Positions 54,077-62,884 are shown, counted from the first letter of the stretch. The stretch: 64,000 nucleotides of DNA from Nostoc sp. HK-01 (GCA_003990705.1 AP018318.1:1739501-1803500), one strand, 5' to 3'. Notes: a model not told the origin generated them from the letters alone. Translations and numbers: made by a program.

Positions 54077-54394
54077 ATGTCTAAACTTTTTGCTGTTGTA
54101 GTTGCAACCGTTCCTGAATATTACGATTACAAAAAATTTCACCCAGAACATGACCAAAATCAACAGGAGTGGTTTCTTGAGCAAAAAGAAAAAGGTATAC
54201 TACTTTGCTGCGGGCCGTTTTTTCCCCATGATGGAACTGGACTTTGGGTGATTCAGGCGGAGAATCTGGAACAGGCTCAAGTTATTGTTAATAGTAGCCC
54301 GCGTGCGCGAGATGGGATGTTAGCAGACTCAGCCAGAGTTGTAGAGTGGGAAGTGCATATTGGGCGCGATCGCTTTTCTAAGGATAAAACTTAA
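54077..54394 (+). CDS. YciI family protein
   Basis: A 105-residue ferredoxin-like protein: MSKLFAVVVATVPEYYD, PEHDQNQQEWFLEQKEKG, LLCCGPFFPHDGTGLWVI, the layout of YciI/YCII-domain proteins (active-site-like His and Asp in PFFPHDG). Biochemical roles in the family are varied and mostly unknown. It precedes the PEBP lipoprotein gene by 31 bases and is likely co-transcribed with it. Confidence 0.75.
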   Translation: MSKLFAVVVATVPEYYDYKKFHPEHDQNQQEWFLEQKEKGILLCCGPFFPHDGTGLWVIQAENLEQAQVIVNSSPRARDGMLADSARVVEWEVHIGRDRFSKDKT

Positions 54395-54425
54395 CTTTAG
54401 GTCACAAAATTTCCCTGTCTTAATT

Positions 54426-55010
54426 ATGCGTAGAGACAGATTTTTTAGAGATTACAGCATTGTTATAGTTGGTTTATTAGGATTATCTATGATGAGTTGT
54501 AGCCATCCTAATAATACCAAGATTCAGTCCAGCGATCGCCAGCAATCTCGTCAGGAAATAAAAAGCATGAAACTAGAAAGCACAGCCTTTAATGGTAATG
54601 CTTTAATTCCGTCTAAATATACCTGTGATGGTGAAGATATTCCCCCGCCTTTAGTCTGGAATGAAGTACCAAAAAATACACAAAGTATTGCCTTAATTGT
54701 TGATGACCCTGATGCACCTGGAGGAACGTTTGTTCATTGGGTGGTTTATGATCTTCCAGCTACAGTTAGTCAATTACCTGAACAAATTACATCCCCAGAT
54801 TTGAAAGGAGTACAGGGACGAAATGATTTTGGTAAGCTGGGCTATGGTGGGCCTTGTCCACCCAGCGGAACTCATCGCTACTTTTTCAAACTTTATGCTT
54901 TAGATAAAAAGTTAGGTTTAAGAACAGGTGCGACGAAAACACAAGTTTTAACAGCAATGAAAGGTCATGTTTTAGCAAAAGCAGAATTGATTGGACAATA
55001 CAAACATTAA
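54426..55010 (+). CDS. YbhB/YbcL-type PEBP lipoprotein
   Basis: A 194-residue member of the phosphatidylethanolamine-binding/Raf kinase inhibitor-like family. The start is ATG 54426 (MRRDRFFRDYSIVIVGLLGL) with a lipobox ending MMSCS, so it is predicted membrane-anchored outside the cytoplasm. The PEBP core contains LIPSKYTCDGEDIPPPLVW, DDPDAPGGTFVHWVVYDL and GPCPPSGTHRYFFKLYAL. A ligand is not known. A longer frame from 54360 overlaps the YciI gene and is rejected. Confidence 0.85.
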   Translation: MRRDRFFRDYSIVIVGLLGLSMMSCSHPNNTKIQSSDRQQSRQEIKSMKLESTAFNGNALIPSKYTCDGEDIPPPLVWNEVPKNTQSIALIVDDPDAPGGTFVHWVVYDLPATVSQLPEQITSPDLKGVQGRNDFGKLGYGGPCPPSGTHRYFFKLYALDKKLGLRTGATKTQVLTAMKGHVLAKAELIGQYKH

Positions 55011-55022
55011 ATGCCAAATCTC

Positions 55023-55048
55023 AAAAGCACCTTTGTTAAGGTGCTTTT
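55023..55048. terminator. Bidirectional terminator after the PEBP gene
   Basis: A perfect 11-bp stem (aaaagcacctt / aaggtgctttt) with a tgtt loop, between convergent genes. It is preceded by A and followed by T runs, a textbook intrinsic terminator on both strands. Confidence 0.85.
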
Positions 55049-55073
55049 AAAATATACGCAGAAAAAATATTCT

Positions 55074-55709
55074 CTAAGAACGATAAGTGTTAGTCCGAGG
55101 GCTACGAACGCCAGCGATAGCTCCTATTAATGAAGCAGCCAAACTCAATAAAGAACCTAGAACGAACCACCACAAAGCTTTGGAAGTTGCAGCAGCAGCA
55201 TCACGAGTTTGTTGAGCGCTGACATTAGGCACATTTTGTGGTACAGCTAAACCACCAGGTTGTTGTACTTGGTTGATAACTTCTCCTGCATTAGAAGCCG
55301 CAATTCCAAAAGCACCAGTTACCCCACTCGCCAATAGCCAAGAACTCAGCGCCAAAGTGGTAGCCCAGAGAATGGCTCCATTTAGTAAAGCCGTATTGCG
55401 GTTCATCGGCCCACATGCACGACTTGTGATCCATCCACCAATAAATAGTGACAATAATAAGGCAACGGTAGACCAAATTCCTACATTACCAGCTACATCA
55501 GGTGCTATTGTTCTAGGCGCACCTGAATCTGCTACTCTACCTGCGCCAATAGCTGCAAAGAAGGCACTCAAAATTAGCTGGGTAGCTAAAGCAATTAACA
55601 CCCCAGAAATTATCGGCCCCCAGCGAACACGGTCATGATAATCAGCAACTCTATTTACTACAGCAGGATCAGTAACAATATCGTCACCTGTGCGATTTAC
55701 GTATGACAT
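55074..55709 (-). CDS. Four-helix membrane protein of unknown function
   Basis: A 211-residue integral membrane protein. Hydrophobic segments occur at about 31-55 (GPIISGVLIALATQLILSAF), 76-98 (GIWSTVALLLSLFIGGWI), 105-130 (LLNGAILWATTLALSSWLL) and 180-203 (LWWFVLGSLLSLAASLIGAI). A Gln/Ala-rich extracytoplasmic loop precedes the last one. The family is common in cyanobacteria and Gram-negatives with no known role. It stands alone. Confidence 0.65.
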   Translation of the reverse strand: MSYVNRTGDDIVTDPAVVNRVADYHDRVRWGPIISGVLIALATQLILSAFFAAIGAGRVADSGAPRTIAPDVAGNVGIWSTVALLLSLFIGGWITSRACGPMNRNTALLNGAILWATTLALSSWLLASGVTGAFGIAASNAGEVINQVQQPGGLAVPQNVPNVSAQQTRDAAAATSKALWWFVLGSLLSLAASLIGAIAGVRSPRTNTYRS

Positions 55710-56046
55710 AGTTTATTTGCTCCTTAACTATTTTTTAGTAAAGTTATTTCGCTATATTCATGCTTACGTCTAAGATTAAATTCCTATTTCTACTTTTTAA
55801 TATCTATCAACAGAAAGACTTGTTTTATCTATCTAGGGTAAGAATAAATATAAAAATTGAATCAATATTAAATTGAAGGCTGAATATCTGTAAATTTTAC
55901 TCTAATTAAATAATAAAATTTAGACAAAATTATCAAAATTAATTTATTTTTTAAAATATCGCTAATAAGTAATTTTGTCAGAGTGATTACCTATTAGCGA
56001 TTCTCAATATATTATTAAAAAATTTGTGTTAGTGTGAGATGAAAAA
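55710..56046. other. 337-base AT-rich spacer
   Basis: Between two minus-strand genes. It should carry the promoter of the four-helix membrane protein at its left end. Many A/T runs; no coding frame or RNA structure recognised. Confidence 0.35.
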
Positions 56047-56373
56047 CTAACGCATTCTGACTGCCGTACCTGTAGCAGTAATCAGCATTAAAACTCCAGA
56101 CTGGTCAACATTGATTGTACCTGTATCGATTTCAATACCAATGACAGCGTTTGCGCCTAACCGCTGTGCGCGTTGTTCTAGTTCTGAGAGTGCTTTTCTT
56201 TGTCCTTCTTCAAATAAACGTTCATAGCTACCAGTTCTTCCACCAATTACATCTCGAATACTGGCAAAAAAATCTCGTAAGAAATTGCTGCCGTAAACAA
56301 CTTCCGCAGTTACAATACCTAAATATGAATCAATCACTGCACCTTGAATCACATCGGTTGTAGTTAAAATCAT
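56047..56373 (-). CDS. YbjQ/UPF0145 family protein
   Basis: A 108-residue protein of the YbjQ (heavy-metal-binding-like) family: MILTTTDVIQGAVIDSYLG at the start, AEVVYGSNFLRDF, and EQRAQRLGANAVIGIEIDTG. The fold is a small beta-alpha pentamer-forming domain; no function is established. It stands alone between two AT-rich spacers. Confidence 0.8.
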   Translation of the reverse strand: MILTTTDVIQGAVIDSYLGIVTAEVVYGSNFLRDFFASIRDVIGGRTGSYERLFEEGQRKALSELEQRAQRLGANAVIGIEIDTGTINVDQSGVLMLITATGTAVRMR

Positions 56374-56799
56374 AGACTAATTTTACAGGTGAGCAGGTCA
56401 AAGAATATTGTACGTCTGAGATTGTGATTATTGACGTAACTGCTGACTCAAAATCAAACTGAGTACTAGAAAGTAAGATAAAAATTGATACAGAATTTTA
56501 ATATTGTCGTGATTAAGATGAGAATTCTTGAGGCAATATTTAGTCAAATAAAATTGTTCACAAAAAAAGACTTAAGTGGGCAATTAATAGTCTAGAGGTT
56601 GAGATGAGGAGTATACTGAATAATTAATACTAGAGGTATCTATCATTCAGTAGAAACTCTAGTAGACTTGTGTATTTTACGTCCCAAGAGTTAAAAAATA
56701 TTAATATTTCGTAAAACAGAATAAATACAGTTTTCAAAAATCCATATTTTTGTTTTAATGTACAAGAAAAAAGTTTGTTAGAAGTTCAGGAAATTTACT
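56374..56799. other. 426-base AT-rich spacer between divergent genes
   Basis: Contains the promoters of the YbjQ gene and the TPR gene. Very AT-rich, with several short direct repeats (aatactagaggtat region near 56630). No gene or RNA seen. Confidence 0.35.
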
Positions 56800-57480
56800 G
56801 TGTACAAACGCATATCACTTATAGTTAGTGTTCTGTTATTAGGATGTAGCGTTGTTGCTATACCTGCGAGAGTTCAGGCTCAGGTATTAGTCGCGCAAGC
56901 AAAAAACCCAGAGTTAAAGGAACTGTTTGAAGAAGGTCGCAGACAAGTTGATGCTGGTGATTATGATGGCGCGATCGCTACATATCAAAGAGCCGCTGCC
57001 CTTGACCCGAAGAATGCTAAAGTACATTCTGGTATGGGTTATTTGTACGCCCAACAAGGAAATTACCAAGCTGCACTAGTTGCATATCGTCGCGCCCTCG
57101 GTCTCGACCCCAACAATAGTGATTTCTTTTATGCTGTAGGTTACATCAAAGCTAACTTGGGTGACACTAAAGGTTCGAGAGATGCTTATCGTCGCGCTAT
57201 TCAACTGAACCGTAACAATATTAATGCTTATCTGGGGTTAGGAGTTACCCAAGCTCGTTTAGGCGATTATGAAGCAGCTAATTGGGCTTATGAGCAAGCG
57301 ATCGGCATAGATCGAAACAATCCTCAGATATATGAGTTTATGGCAGCGATGTTTAAACAACGTCGTCAGACAAAGCAAGCAAACAGCTTACTGCAAAAAG
57401 CTCGTAGTTTATACCAACGTCAGAATAACGCCGATGGAGTTGCCAGAGTGGAAGCAATGTTGCAGGAATTAGGAGGTTGA
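56800..57480 (+). CDS. Exported tetratricopeptide repeat protein
   Basis: A 226-residue protein starting at GTG 56800. A signal peptide (MYKRISLIVSVLLLGCSVVA) with likely cleavage after ARVQAQ places it outside the cytoplasm. About four TPRs follow (residues 42-180), each with the W/Y-A-F-A-P pattern (DYDGAIATYQRAAALDPKNA, NYQAALVAYRRALGLDPNNS). The C-terminal helix is rich in Gln and Lys. Protein-protein interaction in the periplasm is inferred. It converges with the ABC ATPase gene, separated by two bases. Confidence 0.85.
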   Translation: MYKRISLIVSVLLLGCSVVAIPARVQAQVLVAQAKNPELKELFEEGRRQVDAGDYDGAIATYQRAAALDPKNAKVHSGMGYLYAQQGNYQAALVAYRRALGLDPNNSDFFYAVGYIKANLGDTKGSRDAYRRAIQLNRNNINAYLGLGVTQARLGDYEAANWAYEQAIGIDRNNPQIYEFMAAMFKQRRQTKQANSLLQKARSLYQRQNNADGVARVEAMLQELGG

Positions 57481-57482
57481 AA

Positions 57483-58385
57483 TCAATCTAACTGTCGTCC
57501 AGTTAGTTCCACGAAAATATCTTCTAAATTAGAAGAACGCACCATCATTCCAGTTTTATCTGGCTGTTGATTCAGATAAGTGTTTGCTTCTTCTAAAGAA
57601 GGGAAAAATAAATATTCCCAACGTCGGGCGCTGTCATTACCCGCCTCGGCAATGCCCAATTGTTTCATGACTAAACCTTCACCGTGAGCAGAACGCAACT
57701 GTTGGAGCGTTCCTAAAGTTATAAGTTTGCCACTATCCATAATCCCGATGCGTCCCGGCCTAGTTCCTTCAAAAGCTCCACATAAATACTCGACTTCATC
57801 CATATAATGAGTCGTGAGTAACATTGTCATTCCTTGCTTATTTAAATCCCGAATAATTTCCCAAAGTCGTCGGCGCGTTTGGGGGTCTAGTCCAACAGTT
57901 GGTTCATCCAAAAATAAAATTTGTGGTCGATGTAGTAAAGCCCTGGCAATTTGTAATCGTCGTTTCATTCCTCCAGACAGAGTTTTTACTAAATCATCTC
58001 TTCTGTCTGCTAGTTCCACATACTCTAGCCACTGATTAATCAGTCTTTGTCGCTGTGGGTTGGCGATATGATGTAGCCGCCCATGCAGTTCCATATTTTC
58101 CCAGACGCTTAAATCGCCATCCACACTAGTTTGCTGCAATACAACACCAATACTCTGTTTGGCTTGTATTGGTTGTTTGACAACATCATAACCAGCTACT
58201 TCTAGATGTCCTTGAGACGGCTTTGTTAATGTAGTTAACATCCGAATTGTGGTTGATTTACCTGCACCGTTAGGGCCCAGTAGCGCAAAGATTTCTCCAG
58301 GTGCGATCGCAAATGATAAATCATTAACTACAGGAATATTTTTGTAAAACTTGAAGACATTCTCTAACAGAACAGCAGCAGTCAT
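57483..58385 (-). CDS. ABC-2 type transporter ATP-binding protein
   Basis: A 300-residue ATPase of the DrrA/CcmA family of exporters: Walker A GPNGAGKST, signature LSGGMKRRLQIARAL, Walker B ILFLDEPTVGLDPQ and the TTHYMDE switch. The C-terminal part (AGNDSARRWEYLFFPSLEEA) is typical of these subunits. No ABC-2 permease gene is adjacent: the gene stops two bases from the convergent TPR gene, and its upstream neighbour is unrelated. The partner must be encoded elsewhere. Confidence 0.85.
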   Translation of the reverse strand: MTAAVLLENVFKFYKNIPVVNDLSFAIAPGEIFALLGPNGAGKSTTIRMLTTLTKPSQGHLEVAGYDVVKQPIQAKQSIGVVLQQTSVDGDLSVWENMELHGRLHHIANPQRQRLINQWLEYVELADRRDDLVKTLSGGMKRRLQIARALLHRPQILFLDEPTVGLDPQTRRRLWEIIRDLNKQGMTMLLTTHYMDEVEYLCGAFEGTRPGRIGIMDSGKLITLGTLQQLRSAHGEGLVMKQLGIAEAGNDSARRWEYLFFPSLEEANTYLNQQPDKTGMMVRSSNLEDIFVELTGRQLD

Positions 58386-58562
58386 GGATAACTTACTTAT
58401 ATCAGTTCATCACATAGACTATCATTCGTTGAGTGTTGAGTCACCGAAGTTTGCTCAACGCGGATTCCCCGCGCACGCAAGTTCTCTCAGCACGCAACTT
58501 CTCGCTGAGTGCTGAGTAAATATTTATCTTTGTTGTCGTTCTTGTGGGCTTAATAATTATTG

Positions 58563-58596
58563 ATGGGTGTGTCTGTTCTCATTAAGACACACCCAT
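58563..58596 (-). terminator. Terminator hairpin of the peptidoglycan-binding gene
   Basis: A perfect 12-bp inverted repeat (atgggtgtgtct / agacacacccat) with a 10-base loop, 29 bases beyond the stop of the minus-strand gene at 58625. A strong GC-rich stem. Confidence 0.7.
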
Positions 58597-58624
58597 ATTG
58601 AAGGAGATATCCAGAGTTTAAATT

Positions 58625-59530
58625 TTATCCCGGAAACTTCTTCAATAAATCATCGCCAGGAATGACTGTTGTATAAAATACATAATCATTATTAGCTACA
58701 TAGCGACGGTCTTGTTTAATAATTGACATAAACTCTCTATGTCCTTGGCGCATCCGCCCTACAAGACAACCAGCACTGGCATTTTTGATATCATTACTAG
58801 GCGCATCATAGCCCCAGTGTTGATTGACGTAGAAAAGACCTGTATCTAGTTTGTCGCCTGTGCGTTGATAATCTTTGTTGAAATCGCGGTGAACAGTAAT
58901 TGGTGCAACTTGTACTAATGCTTCGTGACGTTCTGCATTGCCATGTAAACCAACAGCCCAAGCTTTGTATTGTCCAAACTTAATTCTGGCTGCACCTCCA
59001 GGATTCATGGGGTTTAGGGTGTAATATCTGCCTGGTTCCGTGGTAGCTTGCCAGTGATCGACAATTTTAGGAGTACCATTAACGACTTCAATGACAATAC
59101 GGCGATCGTTAAAGGCGTTGGGTGTGTCACTATTCAGGTTCCAGTCTCCATCCATACCCTCAACATAAACAATGTTGTATTCTTTGGGGCCAGTAAATAC
59201 TTGATAATTTTGTGCCAGAATATACTTCACAATTTTGCTGGCAATGTCGTTACCTAATTTTAAGGCTGGTTTGGGTAATTCATCAGGTTTAGTTTCAATT
59301 AATTCTTTGGCTGTAAATGCACCTATATAATCTGGCTCATCAATTTTTTTTAACTCTTGAAATTTTTTGATTGCAGCAGCTGTCACAGGCCCAAATTTAG
59401 CATCGGCGGGTGGTTCTAATAAACCTAAGCCAATTAATAATATTTGAATTTGGCGAGTTAATTCTTCATCTTTAGCGATCGCCTCAAATCCCCATTTTTC
59501 TTCTTTACCTAAGAAATCTTGTAATTTCAT
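58625..59530 (-). CDS. Peptidoglycan-binding domain protein with SAGC motif
   Basis: A 301-residue protein. Residues ~20-85 form a PG_binding_1-like helical domain (TRQIQILLIGLGLLEPPADA, FGPVTAAAIKKFQEL). The C-terminal ~170 residues include HWQATTEPGRYYTLNPMNPG, TVHRDFNKDYQRTGD and a His...Ser-Ala-Gly-Cys pattern (NQHWGYDAPSNDIKNASAGC), reminiscent of L,D-transpeptidase active sites but in an unusual setting. No signal peptide is evident, so the location is uncertain. The call as a cell-wall-related protein is moderately sure; the enzymatic activity is speculative. Confidence 0.6.
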   Translation of the reverse strand: MKLQDFLGKEEKWGFEAIAKDEELTRQIQILLIGLGLLEPPADAKFGPVTAAAIKKFQELKKIDEPDYIGAFTAKELIETKPDELPKPALKLGNDIASKIVKYILAQNYQVFTGPKEYNIVYVEGMDGDWNLNSDTPNAFNDRRIVIEVVNGTPKIVDHWQATTEPGRYYTLNPMNPGGAARIKFGQYKAWAVGLHGNAERHEALVQVAPITVHRDFNKDYQRTGDKLDTGLFYVNQHWGYDAPSNDIKNASAGCLVGRMRQGHREFMSIIKQDRRYVANNDYVFYTTVIPGDDLLKKFPG

Positions 59531-59610
59531 ATTGCACCTATCTTCGTTGAGTTCTAACTAGGTATAAACAACATTTCCCTCATGGGGAATATTGTCTGAA
59601 ACTATACTCG

Positions 59611-59629
59611 CGGCTAAAAATTTCAGCCG
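59611..59629. terminator. Small hairpin in the nadE downstream region
   Basis: A five-bp stem (cggct / agccg) with partial AT extension, in the spacer between nadE and the peptidoglycan-binding gene. Weak; could be a secondary terminator or part of the promoter region of the next gene. Confidence 0.3.
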
Positions 59630-59721
59630 TGAATTTTAGTATTACTTTACGATTCAAGGCAATTTCAGTAATTTACGCAAAAATAATTCTGTATTTTTTA
59701 TAAAATCTAATTTTTAGGGTA

Positions 59722-59773
59722 GGCATTGCTTTCGTAAAACCTGGGAATATGTTGTCAAAATCAAAGCAATGCC
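59722..59773 (-). terminator. Inverted repeat downstream of nadE
   Basis: An 11-bp perfect stem (ggcattgcttt / aaagcaatgcc), extended with one mismatch by ggt/acc, and a 30-base loop that directly precedes the nadE stop on the minus strand. It resembles dispersed gcaatgcc-type palindromes in cyanobacteria and probably terminates the NAD operon. Confidence 0.5.
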
Positions 59774-59782
59774 CACCTTCTG

Positions 59783-61489
59783 TTAAGTAGGGGTAGAAAC
59801 AGGTATGGCTTGATAGGCGTTTTTAATAGCTACCCAACTACTAGCGATGGGCATTCGCCAGCCTGTACCAAAGGCGCGGTCAGTAATTTTCAAGCCTGGG
59901 GGTGCTTGGCGGCGCTTAAATTCAGCACGGGCAACCATTTGAATTACTCTGTCTACAATTATGGGGTCGTGACCTGCTGCAACTATCTGGGCGGCTGATT
60001 CATGGTCGTGAATGAAGCGTTGCAAGATGTCGTCTAAAACTTCGTAGGGTGGTAAAGAATCTTGGTCAACTTGACCGGGTTTTAGTTCAGCACTGGGGGC
60101 TTTGGTGAGGATATTTTGCGGGATAACTTCGTCGTTGCGGTTTAACCAATGGCAAATTTGATAAACGCGGGTTTTTGGCACATCAGCAATCACGGCTAAC
60201 CCGCCGTTCATATCGCCGTAGAGGGTGCAGTAACCGACGGCCATTTCTGACTTGTTACCAGTGGATAATAAGAGATAGCCAAATTTATTAGCGATCGCCA
60301 TTAATAAGTTACCGCGAATCCGCGATTGAATATTTTCTTCAGCAATGCCAAATTCTGTACCTGCAAACAATTCCGCTAGACTATTATCAAAGCCTTGCAT
60401 GAGTTCGCCTATGGGTAAAATTTTGGTTTGAATGCCTAAATTTTTACCTAATGCCAACGCATCACTTACAGAATGTTCGGAACTGTAAGGGGAAGGCATC
60501 AGAACACCGAGGACATTTTCTTGACCTAATGCGGCTGTGGCGATCGCTGCTACTAATGCCGAATCTACGCCACCACTTAAACCTAATACTACTTTAGAAA
60601 AGCGACACTTCAGCGCATAATCTTTCACACCCAAAACCAAAGCTTGCCATATTTCTTCTTCTGCTGATTCGCAAGCAGGGATTAAAGAACTTAACTCTAA
60701 ATCTCGTTGTTTATCGTTAAATTCCACATTTATCAAATCAGTAGCAAAACCACGGGCGCGACACACAATTTCGCCTTGGCCATTCAAGGCAAAGCTATAA
60801 CCATCAAATATCAAATCATCATTACTGCCTACTTGGTTGACGTAAATCATCGGTTGTTGAAAACGCACCGCGCTATGTTTCAACATCGATTCTCGAAACT
60901 GTGGTTTGCCAACGCTGTAAGGTGAAGCGGATAAATTAACAATTAAATCTACGCCTAAAATTGCTAAGTCTGCAATAGGATTGACGGCATAACTCCGTTT
61001 GCCCCAAAATTCTTCGTCATTCCATAAATCTTCGCAAATAGTTACGCCAATATGAATATCATCTAAAGTGAAATGATTAGGTTGTAACCCTGGTTCAAAA
61101 TAGCGGTCTTCATCAAATACATCATAAGTAGGCAACAGCCGCTTATAAAAAATTTGCTTGACTTTGCCTGATTCTAATAAAGTAATACTATTAAATAAAC
61201 TTTTACCGCCAGTGATATGAGATTTAGTATTTGGTTCAACAGTACCGACTAACACAGCTAATTCCGGTGGCAAATCTCTGGCTAATTGTTGTAATGTCAT
61301 ACTCATAGCAGAGACAAAACTCGGATTTAATAATAAATCCCGTGGTGGATAACCACACAAAGAAAGTTCTGGGGTTAACAATAAACGTGCGCCTGTTTTT
61401 ACCGCCTGTTGTGCTGCTTCTAGAATCTTGTGGGCATTTCCAGGTAAATCACCAATTGTCGGATTAAGTTGAGCGATCGCAATTTTCAT
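59783..61489 (-). CDS. nadE: Glutamine-dependent NAD+ synthase
   Basis: A 568-residue enzyme, the last step of NAD synthesis. The N-terminal nitrilase-type glutaminase has Glu in LLTPELSLCGYPP, Lys in KRLLPTYDVFDEDRYF and Cys in GVTICEDLW. The C-terminal synthetase has the ATP loop LGLSGGVDSAL and STGNKSEMAVGYCTLYGD. The length fits the two-domain class. It is the last of four NAD genes on this strand; the upstream spacer holds a 7-mer repeat tract, and the Nudix gene precedes it by 84 bases. Confidence 0.95.
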   Translation of the reverse strand: MKIAIAQLNPTIGDLPGNAHKILEAAQQAVKTGARLLLTPELSLCGYPPRDLLLNPSFVSAMSMTLQQLARDLPPELAVLVGTVEPNTKSHITGGKSLFNSITLLESGKVKQIFYKRLLPTYDVFDEDRYFEPGLQPNHFTLDDIHIGVTICEDLWNDEEFWGKRSYAVNPIADLAILGVDLIVNLSASPYSVGKPQFRESMLKHSAVRFQQPMIYVNQVGSNDDLIFDGYSFALNGQGEIVCRARGFATDLINVEFNDKQRDLELSSLIPACESAEEEIWQALVLGVKDYALKCRFSKVVLGLSGGVDSALVAAIATAALGQENVLGVLMPSPYSSEHSVSDALALGKNLGIQTKILPIGELMQGFDNSLAELFAGTEFGIAEENIQSRIRGNLLMAIANKFGYLLLSTGNKSEMAVGYCTLYGDMNGGLAVIADVPKTRVYQICHWLNRNDEVIPQNILTKAPSAELKPGQVDQDSLPPYEVLDDILQRFIHDHESAAQIVAAGHDPIIVDRVIQMVARAEFKRRQAPPGLKITDRAFGTGWRMPIASSWVAIKNAYQAIPVSTPT

Positions 61490-61497
61490 ATTAGTTA

Positions 61498-61566
61498 ATA
61501 GTCAATGGTCAATGGTCAAGGGTCAAGAGTCAAAATCAATTACTATGGACTATTGACTATTGACTC
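61498..61566. repeat. 7-mer repeat tract between nadE and the Nudix gene
   Basis: Units gtcaatg, gtcaagg, gtcaaga followed by gactatt, gactctg: the same heptamer family as at 11672-11758, again arranged so the halves are roughly complementary. Confidence 0.6.
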
Positions 61567-61573
61567 TGGACTT

Positions 61574-62320
61574 TTATATGAACACCAAAGGTTTATCTTT
61601 AAAGGGTGCAAAAGCCTCAGCGTCGAATTTATATAAACTCGCTGGACGACCTGCACCGCGTGATACCTTTACTCCGGTATCGCACAAAAAACCTAACTTG
61701 AGTAGACGCGCCCGAAAGTTAGAGTAATCAGAAAAGTTTTCTCCTAAAACGGTTGTATATAGTTGATACAAATCGTTTAAAGTAAACATTTCTGGCAAAA
61801 CTTCAAAAGCTACCGGGCTGTACTCTAATTTATTCCGCAGTCGTCTGTGACCGTAGGTTAAAAGTTCATTATGGTCAAATCCTAATTGTGGCACTTGCTT
61901 GACGGGATACCAAGCAATTCCCGCAACTTTATCAGCAATTAATTCGGCTTCTTCAAATCTGACGAGGGCAAAATAACTCACTGATAGATAACGCACACCA
62001 TAACTATCTGTTGCTTCTCTGGGGTCACGGTTCGGCCCGCCAAAGGTATACAACTGTTCTAAATAAAGATTGTTGACTCTGATTTTCTCTGCCATGATGC
62101 GATAGGCTGCATCTTCTAAAGATTCGCCTTGACGCACTAACGTCCCCGGAAGACTCCAATAATTTAAAAATGGTTCTTGCTGTCGCATGACGAGGAGAAC
62201 CAAAAGTCGATTTTGAGCAGTATCTACAGAAAAAATTACATTATCAACACCTACCTTAAAATCAGCCAAAGGTTGTTGATTTAGCGGAGTTGGAATCTTT
62301 TTGTGGTTGCGTCCTGGCAT
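61574..62320 (-). CDS. nrtR: NrtR-like Nudix regulator of NAD metabolism
   Basis: A 248-residue protein with an N-terminal Nudix-type domain and a C-terminal winged-helix (TLNDLYQLYTTVLGENFSDY, FRARLLKLGFLCDTGVKVSR). In NrtR regulators the Nudix domain senses ADP-ribose and the wing binds operators of NAD genes. The Nudix box here is degenerate: GESLEDAAYRIMAEKI lacks the R-E and E-E pairs needed for hydrolysis, which favours a sensor over an enzyme. It overlaps the nadD end by 40 bases and lies amid pncB, nadD and nadE, supporting this role. Confidence 0.8.
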   Translation of the reverse strand: MPGRNHKKIPTPLNQQPLADFKVGVDNVIFSVDTAQNRLLVLLVMRQQEPFLNYWSLPGTLVRQGESLEDAAYRIMAEKIRVNNLYLEQLYTFGGPNRDPREATDSYGVRYLSVSYFALVRFEEAELIADKVAGIAWYPVKQVPQLGFDHNELLTYGHRRLRNKLEYSPVAFEVLPEMFTLNDLYQLYTTVLGENFSDYSNFRARLLKLGFLCDTGVKVSRGAGRPASLYKFDAEAFAPFKDKPLVFI

Positions 62321-62880
62321 TTGTACAAATGCTGTTGATGAATATAAGCAACAATGGGAGCTATGAGGGCTTCAGTATCTCCATGTTCACGATAAGCTGT
62401 TGAGGATACATCTAAACCTGTGAGGGTGGCGATCGCAATTTTACCTCCCAGATTTTTGATTGCCTCTAAGCTAGTTTCTGCTATTCCATATCCCGGTCTT
62501 GGGACAATCAATAGTTCTACTTGCTGTAATAAATCTTCAATTCTATACCAGCGTGGTAGTTGATTGATCAAATCTGAACCAATTACTAAGGTGTATTCAG
62601 CCTCTTCGCCCCAATGCTGTTTAGCTTTTTCTACTGTTTCTAGTGTCCGCCAGCTACTTAAATCTTGTGTGACTGCAACGTTATGCTTTGGCGCATCCAT
62701 ATCCGCAATCAACAGTCGCAACATCGCCGCCCGATGTTCTAACTGGGTTTGATGCGACTTAAACGGATTATCTGCCGCCCAAACTGCCACCCAATCATAA
62801 CGTTCTGACAACCATCTTAAAATCTCTTGATGCCCAGCGGTTGGGGGATCAGCACTTGTACCAAATAAAGCAATTCTCAT
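62281..62880 (-). CDS. nadD: Nicotinate-nucleotide adenylyltransferase
   Basis: A 199-residue nucleotidyltransferase that makes deamido-NAD from nicotinate mononucleotide and ATP. The N-terminal motif GTSADPPTAGHQEIL contains the (H/T)-x-G-H site, and VSSTAYRE near the C-terminus matches the ISSTxxR motif. It lies four bases downstream of pncB and overlaps the Nudix regulator, so translation is probably coupled. A cyanobacterial-type NadD; a related adenylyltransferase cannot be excluded. Confidence 0.88.
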   Translation of the reverse strand: MRIALFGTSADPPTAGHQEILRWLSERYDWVAVWAADNPFKSHQTQLEHRAAMLRLLIADMDAPKHNVAVTQDLSSWRTLETVEKAKQHWGEEAEYTLVIGSDLINQLPRWYRIEDLLQQVELLIVPRPGYGIAETSLEAIKNLGGKIAIATLTGLDVSSTAYREHGDTEALIAPIVAYIHQQHLYKCQDATTKRFQLR

Positions 62881-62884
62881 GATC

